A DNA stretch of 64,000 bases from Bacteroides sp. GM023 (GTDB lineage: Bacteria > Bacteroidota > Bacteroidia > Bacteroidales > Bacteroidaceae). A program made the translations under genes and the position numbers. The stretch spans positions 372,001 through 436,000 of the forward strand of contig NZ_JAAXGE010000005.1 of NCBI RefSeq assembly GCF_014750685.1, given 5' to 3'. The first letter of the stretch is position 1. Each line of letters begins with the position of its first letter. The notes under the pieces were generated by a model, which made no database searches, was not told the DNA's origin, and saw only the letters and a program-made list of their open reading frames with translations. Below, in pieces: positions 26,324-35,336 of the stretch.

Positions 26324-27196
26324 ATGAACGCACCAAAAATTATTGCAGAAATCGGTTGCAATCACAAGGGTGATATGGCAATTGCAAAAGAGCTGATAAT
26401 GACAGCCGCAACCTATTGCAAGGCTGATGTAGTGAAATTCCAGAAGCGTTGCAATAAGGAGTTACTGGCTCCTGAGGAGTATAATGCTCCCCATCCTCAC
26501 CCAGAAAACTCATACGGTCCGACCTACGGAATGCATCGTGAGTTTCTGGAATTCACTCTCGACCAGCACCGCCAGCTTCAGGAGTGGTGTAATGAGTTTG
26601 GCATCGAGTATTCAACCTCTGTCTGGGATGTAACCTCTGCAAAGGAAATATGCACCTTGCATCCAAAACTAATAAAAGTTCCTTCTGCTTGTAACCTCAA
26701 CAAGCCTATGCTCCAGTATCTTTGTGGCAATTTTGAAGGTAAAATACATCTGTCTTTCGGAATGACAACAAGAGAAGAGGAAGAACAGATTATCCAGTTC
26801 TTTGAAAGCAACGGAAGGAACAAGGATTTGGTTATTTACAATTGTACCTCTGGTTATCCTGTGCCTTTTGAAGATATTTGTCTGCTCGAGTTGAATCGTC
26901 TTTGTGAACTTTATGCAGACAGAGTGAATGCAATAGGCTTCTCCGGTCACCATCTTGGAATAGCTGTTGATGCAGCTGCCGTAGCTTTAGGTGCGGAATG
27001 GATAGAGCGTCACTATACTCTCGACCGTACATGGAAAGGTACCGATCATGCTGCCAGTCTTGAACCTGATGGTGTTCGCAAACTTGCCCGTGACTGCCGT
27101 GCAGTTGCCAAGGCTCTTACATATAAGAAAGAAGATATTCTTGACATTGAGAAAGTGCAGCGTAATAAACTGAAGAAGAATCAAGTAAAGTGGTAG
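26324..27196 (+). CDS. neuB: NeuB-type nonulosonate (sialic/KDN) synthase, lacking the SAF domain
   Basis: 290 aa. NeuB catalytic-barrel motifs are present: IIAEIGCNHKGD, DVVKFQKR, HREFLEFTLDQHRQLQEWC, KVPSACNLN and IGFSGHHLG, with WIERHYTLDRTWKGTDHAASLEP near the end. Usual bacterial NeuB proteins are about 340-350 aa with a C-terminal antifreeze-like (SAF) domain, which is absent. It condenses PEP with a six-carbon aldose or its 6-phosphate to give a nine-carbon acidic sugar. It ends 1 nt before the fused NeuA-HAD gene. The phosphatase on that gene suggests a phosphorylated product (see findings). Confidence 0.9.
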   Translation: MNAPKIIAEIGCNHKGDMAIAKELIMTAATYCKADVVKFQKRCNKELLAPEEYNAPHPHPENSYGPTYGMHREFLEFTLDQHRQLQEWCNEFGIEYSTSVWDVTSAKEICTLHPKLIKVPSACNLNKPMLQYLCGNFEGKIHLSFGMTTREEEEQIIQFFESNGRNKDLVIYNCTSGYPVPFEDICLLELNRLCELYADRVNAIGFSGHHLGIAVDAAAVALGAEWIERHYTLDRTWKGTDHAASLEPDGVRKLARDCRAVAKALTYKKEDILDIEKVQRNKLKKNQVKW

Positions 27197-27197
27197 T

Positions 27198-28352
27198 ATG
27201 AAGACCATTGCATTTATACCAGTGAGGGGTGGGAGCAAGTCCATCCCTCTTAAAAATATAAAATCATTCTGCGGCAAGCCTCTTGTCTGTTGGAACATTG
27301 AGGCATTGGAGTCATGCCCAGAGGTTGATGAGGTGATTGTTGCAACCGATTCTGATGATATTTGGAATACGGTCGAGAAACAACATTATCATAAGACAAA
27401 GTTGTACAGACGTTCTGCTGAAAATGCTTGCGACACAGCATCTACGGAAAGTGTTATGCTGGAGTATATAAATTATGCCGAACTTCCAAAGGATAACATC
27501 TTCATGTTAGTTCAGGCAACGTCCCCGTTGACAGAGACCAAGCATTTCTCAGAAGCGTTACAGATGTACACAAAGAATGAATATGACAGTATCATCACCT
27601 GTGTCCGTAATTATCGTTTTTTCTGGAATGAAGACGGTACATCTATGAACTACGACTACATGAACCGACCTCGTCGTCAAAACTTCAGCGGTATGTTGAT
27701 GGAGAATGGCGCATTCTATATAAATATGGTTGGCAATATCCTCTCAAACGGTAATCGCCTTGGTAGCAAGATTGGTATTTATGAGATGCCGGAATACACA
27801 GCCATGGAAATTGACGAACCTGACGACTGGATTATCCTTGAAAACCTTATGCGCAAGCATGTACTGGCTCATCCTACCATTTCAAAGCCACAGATAAAAC
27901 TCTTTATTTCTGATATCGATGGTACTCTGACAGATGGTGGAATGTATTACAGTGAAAACGGAGACGAGCTGAAGAAGTTCAACACCCGTGATGGTATGGG
28001 CTTCGGACTGCTCCGCAAAGCAGGTGTCAAGACTGCTATCATTACAAGTGAAGACCGTCAACTGAATCAGCGTCGCGCAGACAAACTCCAGCTTGATTAT
28101 CTCGTTCAAGGTAAACGAGAGGGAGGAAAGCTAGCAGCAGCCCAATATATATGCGATAAACTTGGTATAACACTGAATGAAGTAGCCTATATCGGGGATG
28201 ACATCAACTGTATTGACCTGCTATCGTTTGTGGGGGTCGCTGGCTGTCCTGCCGATGCCCATCAGAAAGTTAAGGATATCATAGGTATCAAAGTGATGAC
28301 TAAAAAAGGCGGTGAAGGGTGTGTGCGTGAATTCATTGAGGAAGTTCTCTGA
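27198..28352 (+). CDS. neuA: CMP-nonulosonate synthetase fused to KdsC-like HAD phosphatase
   Basis: 384 aa in two domains. Residues about 1-222 are a CMP-sugar synthetase: IAFIPVRGGSKSIPLKN (nucleotide loop), VIVATDSDDIW, LVQATSPLT. Residues about 232-384 are a HAD phosphatase of the KdsC type: ISDIDGTLTDGG (nucleophile Asp about 239), NTRDGMGFGLLRKAG, IITSEDR and YIGDDINCIDLL. One polypeptide could thus dephosphorylate a nonulosonate 9-phosphate and activate the free acid with CTP. The gene starts 1 nt after neuB, so the two are surely co-translated. Confidence 0.92.
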   Translation: MKTIAFIPVRGGSKSIPLKNIKSFCGKPLVCWNIEALESCPEVDEVIVATDSDDIWNTVEKQHYHKTKLYRRSAENACDTASTESVMLEYINYAELPKDNIFMLVQATSPLTETKHFSEALQMYTKNEYDSIITCVRNYRFFWNEDGTSMNYDYMNRPRRQNFSGMLMENGAFYINMVGNILSNGNRLGSKIGIYEMPEYTAMEIDEPDDWIILENLMRKHVLAHPTISKPQIKLFISDIDGTLTDGGMYYSENGDELKKFNTRDGMGFGLLRKAGVKTAIITSEDRQLNQRRADKLQLDYLVQGKREGGKLAAAQYICDKLGITLNEVAYIGDDINCIDLLSFVGVAGCPADAHQKVKDIIGIKVMTKKGGEGCVREFIEEVL

Positions 28353-28418
28353 ATAAAGGTTGAGTCCACTTTAAAAAGTAGACGATTTAAAATTGTTAAT
28401 ACTGTTTATTCGCTCAAA

Positions 28419-29933
28419 ATGGAAAATCAAAATAGAAATCCTAAATTAATAGCAAAGAATGCGATGCTCTTAATCGTGCGTTTATTCTTGGCTATGGTTC
28501 TATCATTTTATGCGACGAGACTTACATTGCAGGTTCTTGGTGAAATAGACTATGGGATCAACAATATTATAGGTGGCCTTATCTCAATGTTCGCTGTAGT
28601 ATCGATGCCCTTAACCAATTCCTTACAACGCTATTTTAACGTTGAACTTGCTAAGAATGAACTTGATTTCAGGATTGTTTTTAATACTGCAATTAGAATC
28701 ATATTCTATATGGTTCTTTTTCTGATTGTATTATATGAAACTTTAGGTCTGTATGTTGTACGCACTATATTGGAATACCCAGAGAACCGAAGTTTTGCTG
28801 TAGATATTACATATCAAATTACAGCATTTATAACAATAGTCTCATTCATAACCATACCTTTTTCGGCACTGTTGTATTCCAAAGAAAAAATGGGATTCCC
28901 TGCATCAGTCGAACTTTTGATCAATGTACTTAGACTCTTTTTTTTATTAGGATTACCTTATGTGGAAGGCGATATGCTGATTATTTATACTGCAATGTTG
29001 CTGTTAGTTGGCTGCATCCAAATCGCAACTCTTTTTATATATTGCAGAATAAGTCTAAATATCAGATTATCTGGTATCTACGAAAGGAAACTTCTTAAAA
29101 AAATGCTAAAGTTCTCTGGGTGGAACTCAATTGAGTCTGCTGCCGGAATTTCGCTTACATATTTATCGAACATTTTTATCAATGTATTCGGTGGTGTGCT
29201 ATATAATACAGCTAATGGTTTATCTAAAAGTATTACAAGTGCAGTACTATCTTTTACTACCAATGTTATTAAAGCAGTAGAACCCCAAATAACAAGTGCT
29301 ACAGTATTGAATGATACTATTTACCGAGACAGGCTGTTACTGACTGCGATAAAGATTTCTGCAATTTCCACTGCATTTGTAGCAATTTATTTCTCTATAA
29401 ATGGAGAATGGTTCTTGCAACTATGGTTGGGACAGGTTCCACAATATGCATATGATTTTTGTAGGATACTTTTGATATCAAGTGTGTTCTCAACTATTAT
29501 TTTGCCTCTAAGGTCATTGATAATTGCAAATGGTGACATAAAAAGTTATTTTCTAGTCTATGGTGTCATGTCTGCTTTGGTTTTGACAATTATGTTTATT
29601 GTATTGAGGATGGGACTGAACGTAATGATTGTGCCGATTATTTATGTTGTGGCATCATTTTGTAACCTTTTGTCTGCAATACTTCATGCATATTTAAAGT
29701 GCAACCTCTCGACAGAAGTTTTCATCCCAAATATGTTTAGGATAATTGTGGTGATTGCTATTATTGCTACGATTGGGTATTTTTCACATGCACTTTTAGT
29801 AGAAAATAAATGGGTTTGTTTTCATGACTTTCTAATATGTTTAGGAACTATGCTATTGGCTTCTTTTTATATCGGGCTATCAAAGAAAGAGAGATTCTTT
29901 GTTGTAAGTAAGATTAAATTTTTAATCAAATAA
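28419..29933 (+). CDS. wzx: Wzx-type polysaccharide repeat-unit flippase
   Basis: 504 aa, about 12-14 membrane helices spread over the whole length, MATE/MOP-like. The N-terminal LIAKNAMLLIVRLFLAMVLSFYATRLTLQVLGEIDYGINNIIGGL is typical of Bacteroides capsule flippases. It should move the undecaprenyl-linked repeat unit to the periplasmic face of the inner membrane. AT-rich, like the following nine genes. Gap to the next gene: 9 nt. Confidence 0.9.
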   Translation: MENQNRNPKLIAKNAMLLIVRLFLAMVLSFYATRLTLQVLGEIDYGINNIIGGLISMFAVVSMPLTNSLQRYFNVELAKNELDFRIVFNTAIRIIFYMVLFLIVLYETLGLYVVRTILEYPENRSFAVDITYQITAFITIVSFITIPFSALLYSKEKMGFPASVELLINVLRLFFLLGLPYVEGDMLIIYTAMLLLVGCIQIATLFIYCRISLNIRLSGIYERKLLKKMLKFSGWNSIESAAGISLTYLSNIFINVFGGVLYNTANGLSKSITSAVLSFTTNVIKAVEPQITSATVLNDTIYRDRLLLTAIKISAISTAFVAIYFSINGEWFLQLWLGQVPQYAYDFCRILLISSVFSTIILPLRSLIIANGDIKSYFLVYGVMSALVLTIMFIVLRMGLNVMIVPIIYVVASFCNLLSAILHAYLKCNLSTEVFIPNMFRIIVVIAIIATIGYFSHALLVENKWVCFHDFLICLGTMLLASFYIGLSKKERFFVVSKIKFLIK

Positions 29934-29942
29934 TTAAATTAT

Positions 29943-31343
29943 ATGAAGAATATAATATTGGATGCTGGTCTTGCGTTTACCTATCAAGATTTCGAAACTT
30001 TATTCAACTCAAGCATATACAAAATACAGTATATTGGTGAAAAAAAATTTTGTAACAAACTACATGAGAACGTTCATTCGGACAATGTTGAATATACTGT
30101 GTATGAAGATCTGTATTCGTTCAATGATTATGAATTCAGTAGAGAGGAGTTGTTAAAACTTACTAATATTATAGATTTTGTTACAAGAGATAAACTCACT
30201 GAGGAGTTATGGGATAGAACAATGGCGGGCTTCTTTTTTAACTACTCAACCAAGAACGAAGTTGCAATTACAAAGATGACTATTGCTGCATATAAGTTTG
30301 TTGCCAAGCTTAAGCCAGCATTTATGCTGTTATATGAGTGCAGTCATAATATTCGTACATGGGTTGTTGGTAGAGTATGTGAGGCACTAGGCATACCGGT
30401 CCGTTATGGTCGTAATGGCATATTTCATTGGAGAAATGTTTTCTTGGAGGGGATAAATAAATTTCCAAAACTTGTTGAATCTTGCCACCGTGTTGATGGA
30501 TTTTCTGAATGGGAGTATCGAATGTTTAAGGAAGTCGCAAGTAGATATGAAAAGGGTACTGAAGCTATCAAACCAGAATACCTCCAAGTCATGAAGGACA
30601 AGAAGATGAAAAAACTCTATTCTCTAAATAAAGATCTTAAGGATGATTGGAAACGATTAGATAGGGTTGCTTATAAATATTATTGCTATAAAAAATATGA
30701 GAAATTTTGTTCTGCAGAGATTCCTGAGAAATTTCTCGTATTCTATCTCCACCTACAACCTGAGAGAACGACATTGCCTGAGGGATATGGTTTTACACAG
30801 CAATACAAAGCAATAGCACTATTGAATGAAATAATCCCAAGTGATTGGAAGGTTGTTGTGAAAGAGCATCCTGCTACATTTTACCGTTATTGTACGCCTA
30901 ATGGGAGATGGGCGCAACTTTATAAAGATCTTGCAGCTTTGGACAAGGTGATACTTGTCCCTCTTGAAACAGATACATACATGCTCATGGATAAGTGTAA
31001 GTGTGTGGTTTCAATCGCAGGAACGGTTTGTCGTGAGGCATTGATGATGGGTAAGCCTGCACTTCAGTTCGGAATTGATGCATTTTTCGGAAATAAACCT
31101 CTTGGACTCTACAACTATGAGTCGATGTCAGGATTATTGAATTTTATCAATACGCTCGACTCTTTCTCAAAGGATGAAATCAAGACCAGTTTTGATGAAT
31201 ATATTCAGAAATCTTTCCTTGATGAAGGTGCTGTTGGAATAACAGCAGAAACAGAGTGGAAGAATAATTCTCAATGCGTTATAAAATCAAATGAAATCAG
31301 TAGATTGAAGTTGATGAAGATAATATTAGAATCTGATGAATAA
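29943..31343 (+). CDS. Probable capsule glycosyltransferase, KpsC/KpsS-like GT-B fold
   Basis: 466 aa, no signal peptide. The C-terminal half resembles capsule proteins of the KpsC/KpsS and related nonulosonate-transferring groups: FLVFYLHLQPERTTLPEGYG, WKVVVKEHPATFYR, VILVPLETDTYMLMDKC, and VVSIAGTVCREALMMGKPAL (nucleotide-sugar side). The N-terminal half is specific to this group. Placed right after the NeuB/NeuA genes, it is a candidate to transfer the CMP-activated nine-carbon sugar, but this is inferred from position and a family likeness I recall. It overlaps the next gene by 8 nt. Confidence 0.6.
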   Translation: MKNIILDAGLAFTYQDFETLFNSSIYKIQYIGEKKFCNKLHENVHSDNVEYTVYEDLYSFNDYEFSREELLKLTNIIDFVTRDKLTEELWDRTMAGFFFNYSTKNEVAITKMTIAAYKFVAKLKPAFMLLYECSHNIRTWVVGRVCEALGIPVRYGRNGIFHWRNVFLEGINKFPKLVESCHRVDGFSEWEYRMFKEVASRYEKGTEAIKPEYLQVMKDKKMKKLYSLNKDLKDDWKRLDRVAYKYYCYKKYEKFCSAEIPEKFLVFYLHLQPERTTLPEGYGFTQQYKAIALLNEIIPSDWKVVVKEHPATFYRYCTPNGRWAQLYKDLAALDKVILVPLETDTYMLMDKCKCVVSIAGTVCREALMMGKPALQFGIDAFFGNKPLGLYNYESMSGLLNFINTLDSFSKDEIKTSFDEYIQKSFLDEGAVGITAETEWKNNSQCVIKSNEISRLKLMKIILESDE

Positions 31344-32130
31344 AGTATTTATTACATATGGAGATTCAGCTTTTGAAGAATGTAAAAAACGTATCTGCAG
31401 AGAAGCTATGCAAACTAGCGTTTTTGATAGTATAATACTTTACGGTCCGCAGGATATTACCAAAGAATTACAAGAATCAAAAGTCTTTAGTGTCAAAAGA
31501 GGAGGAGGTTTGTGGAGTTGGAAGCCTGATATTATTCTTAAAACAATGAATAAACTTAATGATGGAGACCTTTTGTTTTATTGTGATGCTGGATGTACTT
31601 TACAAAAGTCAAAAGAATGGACAGACGTATACTTTAGAGATTTACAACAATTTGATATACGCGCAATAAAAATTTACCAAAGGAATAAAAAATGGATTCG
31701 CAAGGAGATTATTGATTATTTTAATAATAATCCCGAAAATTGGCTAAATCAATTCCAGGTATGTGCTACAATCGCAATTAAGGTTACGCCATTTACTCGT
31801 GATTTTGTAAAAGAATGGAGAAATCTAATGCTTAAATATCCTAAGTTTGTTATGGATGTTACATGTGAAGAGAAAGATTATCAGCTCCCATGTTTTATAG
31901 AAAACAGACATGATCAAGCTTTATATTCAGCTTTGATATATAAGTATTTGTCCAATGGACTTATATGTCTTCCATGGGAACACATTGAAGGAGTTGATCC
32001 ATATCGGCGACAAGCAATAATTGCCACTCGTTTAAAGAGTGGAGAAGTATTGTCCCCAAACTTTAAATCTGTGATTTTTTCGTATTTTAAGTGGGGCGTG
32101 AAACATCTAATTTATACTTCATTAAAATAA
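31336..32130 (+). CDS. Probable glycosyltransferase, GT-A type
   Basis: 264 aa. The motifs GGGLWSWKPDIILKTMNKL and GDLLFYCDAGCTL resemble a group of capsule/LPS glycosyltransferases in which Asp of a D-A-G or DxD element binds the metal-nucleotide. FVMDVTCEEKDYQLPCFIENRHDQALYSALIYK near residue 200 follows the pattern of the family's acceptor loop (HDQ). No signal peptide or membrane helix. Donor and acceptor unknown. It overlaps the previous gene by 8 nt and is 1 nt from the next. Confidence 0.65.
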   Translation: MNKVFITYGDSAFEECKKRICREAMQTSVFDSIILYGPQDITKELQESKVFSVKRGGGLWSWKPDIILKTMNKLNDGDLLFYCDAGCTLQKSKEWTDVYFRDLQQFDIRAIKIYQRNKKWIRKEIIDYFNNNPENWLNQFQVCATIAIKVTPFTRDFVKEWRNLMLKYPKFVMDVTCEEKDYQLPCFIENRHDQALYSALIYKYLSNGLICLPWEHIEGVDPYRRQAIIATRLKSGEVLSPNFKSVIFSYFKWGVKHLIYTSLK

Positions 32131-32131
32131 A

Positions 32132-33301
32132 ATGCTTTACCTGTCAGTATTCTTGCTATTTTTATTTGCTGCCATAAAATTTGACTCAAGTAATAACAGC
32201 TCTCCAAAAGCTTCTAATAAAGTCTATCTTTTTGAACTGTTAATACTTATTTTATTAGCAGGATTGCGTAAAGGAGTTGGTGGAGATACATTTTCGTATA
32301 TGTCATATTGGAACAGTGGATTCTATTCTTCCATATATGATCTAAATCTTTTCGGCTTGGCCTTATTTGATAGATTTGGCCCGGGATGGTTGATTCTATC
32401 TAATCTTGTGCATACGTTTTCAGAGGAATTTTATGTATTTCAAATAGTCCATGCATGTATAATTAATACGGCAATATTTTACTTTGTAAATAAAGCCACA
32501 AATTATAGGTTTACTGTAATTCTCTTATATTTTTTGACAATATTCTTTTACTATAATATGGAGATTATGCGACAATCATTAGGAAACGTATTGCTATTGA
32601 TATCTCTTTTTTATTTTGTAAAAAAAGAATGGAAAAGCTATTTCCTGTTTGTTGCTGTTGCCGCTCTGTTCCACGTTAGTGCCCTATTATTTGCTTTCTT
32701 GCCATTCGTCAATAGTTATATTTTGAAGTTATCCAAATTGCGTACTATTGTTATCGTATCTGTAATGGCAGGCATTATGAAAGTTATATTTCCGTCGTTA
32801 TCATTTGGTGAATCATGGGCTGATGGAGTTGTAAAATATTCTGCGATGCAGAATGCAAGTTTACTTGGCAATATACATGCAGTGTTATTGACAATCGCAT
32901 ATTTCTATTTGGCAAGATATTGCAGAAAATGTGATACATTGTCACCGGAAGTGAAAGTTGGAGTTAACGTATTCTTCTATTTTAACTTGATAGGTTTGTT
33001 CATGCCGATTTTTGTAACTCGTTATTCTACAATAATGTCAATAGTGTTATACATAGCAATGGCTACTTTAGTAATAGAAAAGCATAAAACAATTGTAAAA
33101 GCAGTTGTATGGGCCGAGTTTGTAGTATTTACATTCTTTCGTGCTTATACAATTGATATGTCTTCCGATGTTGGCAGAGCTCCCGGATCGTATTATTTTT
33201 ACAATAGATTTTATCCTTATTATTCTATATTTGAAGATAATGTCGAAGCAAAAGAATATTATCAATTTCGTTATAACATTATGAACAAAAATGAAGGATA
33301 A
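32132..33301 (+). CDS. wzy: EpsG/Wzy-type capsule polymerase
   Basis: 389 aa, about 10 membrane helices. The early LILLAGLRKGVGGDTFSYMSYW matches the EpsG-family signature (R-x2-VG-x-DT-x-Y), and the RFGPGWLILSNLVHTFS and IMRQSLGNVLLLISLFYFVKKEW segments are in the right places. It should join lipid-linked repeat units in the periplasm. The 3' end overlaps the next gene by 11 nt. Confidence 0.85.
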   Translation: MLYLSVFLLFLFAAIKFDSSNNSSPKASNKVYLFELLILILLAGLRKGVGGDTFSYMSYWNSGFYSSIYDLNLFGLALFDRFGPGWLILSNLVHTFSEEFYVFQIVHACIINTAIFYFVNKATNYRFTVILLYFLTIFFYYNMEIMRQSLGNVLLLISLFYFVKKEWKSYFLFVAVAALFHVSALLFAFLPFVNSYILKLSKLRTIVIVSVMAGIMKVIFPSLSFGESWADGVVKYSAMQNASLLGNIHAVLLTIAYFYLARYCRKCDTLSPEVKVGVNVFFYFNLIGLFMPIFVTRYSTIMSIVLYIAMATLVIEKHKTIVKAVVWAEFVVFTFFRAYTIDMSSDVGRAPGSYYFYNRFYPYYSIFEDNVEAKEYYQFRYNIMNKNEG

Positions 33302-34175
33302 CATCGCAATAGTAGATATAGACTTCCCGTTTCACGTAAATGAGGAATTGTTTTTTAATGTTAAACCTTATTCGAATCTACCTCTATGGAAAATGTTTTC
33401 TTTCAGACTTTTCCATATAAAGCAGAACGAAGTGGAAAAACAAAACTGGGTTAACGAACTTGCAACGGCAGATTTCATCATTTTGTTTGATACTCACAAC
33501 AATTATGCATATTTGGCTGACAAAATCGAAAAAAAATATCCCGATAAAAAACTTATTTTTTATGCATGGAATCCATTGATATTTTCAAATGATTGGAAGT
33601 TACTGTCATCAAAATGGGAAAAACTTTCATTTTCTAAAGCAGATTGCGTTAATACGAGCTTTGAATATGCAGGCACTTTTTATGGTATTCCAAAAGAAAT
33701 ATGTGGCAACACAGAATGCAAGTGGGATGCCTTCTTTGTCGGTTTGGATAAGGGTAGACGATCCTTAATTGGTAAAATTCAAAACATGTTATCAAATGCT
33801 GGCCTTATTTCTAAAATCATCATAGTTGATAATAAAAAATGTCTATATAATCACAAGTTTAGCCGCTATCTTGAATATGATGAAGTATGTAGATATATAA
33901 AATATAGTAAAGCAATTATTGATATTGTTCAAGAAGGACAAGAAGGTATGACCATACGGGTAATGGAGGGTCTTTTCTATAACAAGAAAGTAATAACTAC
34001 CAATAAAAATATAAAATATTATGATTTCTATGATAAATCAAACTTTTTTATTTACGGATTAGATGATCAAACCAAAATTAACGAATTTATGAATACTCCG
34101 TTTGTACCTGTACCTTATTCCATAAAAACAAAATATCAGTTCGATAACTGGCTAAAAAAAATAATAGGGATGTGA
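33291..34175 (+). CDS. Probable glycosyltransferase of capsule/LPS type
   Basis: 294 aa, no signal peptide. The C-terminal KAIIDIVQEGQEGMTIRVMEGLFYNKKVITTNKNIKYYDFY matches the nucleotide-sugar-binding end of a Bacteroidetes LpsA/CgeB-like GT-B group (EG-Gx-T-R-E pattern). The N-terminal half has DFIILFDTHNNYAYL and KKLIFYAWNP. Linkage unknown. It overlaps the polymerase gene by 11 nt and is followed by a 140-nt gap. Confidence 0.6.
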   Translation: MKDNIAIVDIDFPFHVNEELFFNVKPYSNLPLWKMFSFRLFHIKQNEVEKQNWVNELATADFIILFDTHNNYAYLADKIEKKYPDKKLIFYAWNPLIFSNDWKLLSSKWEKLSFSKADCVNTSFEYAGTFYGIPKEICGNTECKWDAFFVGLDKGRRSLIGKIQNMLSNAGLISKIIIVDNKKCLYNHKFSRYLEYDEVCRYIKYSKAIIDIVQEGQEGMTIRVMEGLFYNKKVITTNKNIKYYDFYDKSNFFIYGLDDQTKINEFMNTPFVPVPYSIKTKYQFDNWLKKIIGM

Positions 34176-34269
34176 CAATAAGAATCTCAGACAGGAATAT
34201 TTTTGATGGGGCTGTTTTTGATTATTTCACTTTGATTTCTTGTAGTAAGAAATTAAAGCAATAATCAGA

Positions 34270-34298
34270 TTGTTATTGAATATTTGAATGTAATTTTG
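34270..34298 (+). promoter_or_regulatory. Possible internal promoter within the capsule operon
   Basis: TAATTTTG (34291-34298) fits TAnnTTTG, with a TTG at 34270-34272 18 nt upstream. It sits in the 140-nt gap before the acyltransferase gene. A 7-bp hairpin (ATTTCTT/AAGAAAT, 34235-34253) lies just before it. If active, the last capsule genes could be partly independent of the phase switch. Confidence 0.35.
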
Positions 34299-34315
34299 AT
34301 ATAATATTAGAACTA

Positions 34316-35332
34316 ATGGATAGACAAAATCGATTAATATGGGCAGACTCACTAAAAGGATGTCTAATGTATTTGGTTATAGTAGGGCACATTATACAAG
34401 GTATGCTTTTTGAAGAATGTGAAAATAATCATCTATGGAATCTCATTTATTCTTTTCATATGCCTGCTTTTATGGCTGTAAGTGGTTGGTTTGTTTATAA
34501 AGATCATACACAATATGGGGAGGGTAAAAAGAAATTTTGGAATATTATTCAACGAAGATGCTTTCAATTATTATTACCTTATATCTTGTGGAGACTGATT
34601 AATGGCTTTTTGAGTGGTAGCAACTTTATTGATAGTTGTATCGCTATAGTCGTTTCTCCAGAAACAGGATATTGGTTCCTTTGGACATTATTTTGGATAA
34701 ACATACTTTTTGTAATGGCTCAATTTGCAGCAAAAAAATTAATGAAAGACGAACTTATTATTATCTTGATGTTAGCATTGGTTTTAATGGGCATTATGGT
34801 CATTTTTGATATCCGAGTATTTGCATTTCAATATATTGCTTATTATTTCCTTTTTTATATGGCTGGTTATATCCTAAGAAGATATAATATACTTAGCTAT
34901 CTAAATGGTTGGCATTATATAATAGTCTGTATATTATGGTTTATACTTGCTTGGAGCTGGAATATGCATGAATTACCATTTTGGATGCCAAATATTCCGT
35001 ATATACCTATGTCCTTGGTGCAATATATATATAGGGGATTAACAGCTATCCTTGCTGTTATTTTTATTTTGGGAATAGCTCCAAAATATCTAAATACCAA
35101 TAACTTTTTTAGAAGATACACTTGCTATATAGGTACTTATTCTCTTGGATTCTATGTTGTACAACCGTTAATAAACTTGATGATTTTGGATTTGTTCACT
35201 GATTATGTAAAGATCAATTTTTATATTGCAGTTTGTGTAGTATCGATAATTAGTATAATATTATGCTATATCGCTGTATCAGTATTAACATATAATAGGT
35301 ATACTTTGAAATATTTATTAGGAAAAAATTAA
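34316..35332 (+). CDS. Acyltransferase family 3 (O-acetyltransferase) membrane protein
   Basis: 338 aa, about 10 membrane helices. The start RLIWADSLKGCLMYLVIVGHIIQG and LIYSFHMPAFMAVSGWFVY match the acyltransferase-3 family (His in VGH and SFHMPxF). Such proteins add acetyl groups to sugars of surface polysaccharides, using acetyl-CoA from the cytosol. It is followed 4 nt later by the fucosyltransferase gene. The sugar modified is unknown. Confidence 0.85.
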   Translation: MDRQNRLIWADSLKGCLMYLVIVGHIIQGMLFEECENNHLWNLIYSFHMPAFMAVSGWFVYKDHTQYGEGKKKFWNIIQRRCFQLLLPYILWRLINGFLSGSNFIDSCIAIVVSPETGYWFLWTLFWINILFVMAQFAAKKLMKDELIIILMLALVLMGIMVIFDIRVFAFQYIAYYFLFYMAGYILRRYNILSYLNGWHYIIVCILWFILAWSWNMHELPFWMPNIPYIPMSLVQYIYRGLTAILAVIFILGIAPKYLNTNNFFRRYTCYIGTYSLGFYVVQPLINLMILDLFTDYVKINFYIAVCVVSIISIILCYIAVSVLTYNRYTLKYLLGKN

Positions 35333-35336
35333 GACT

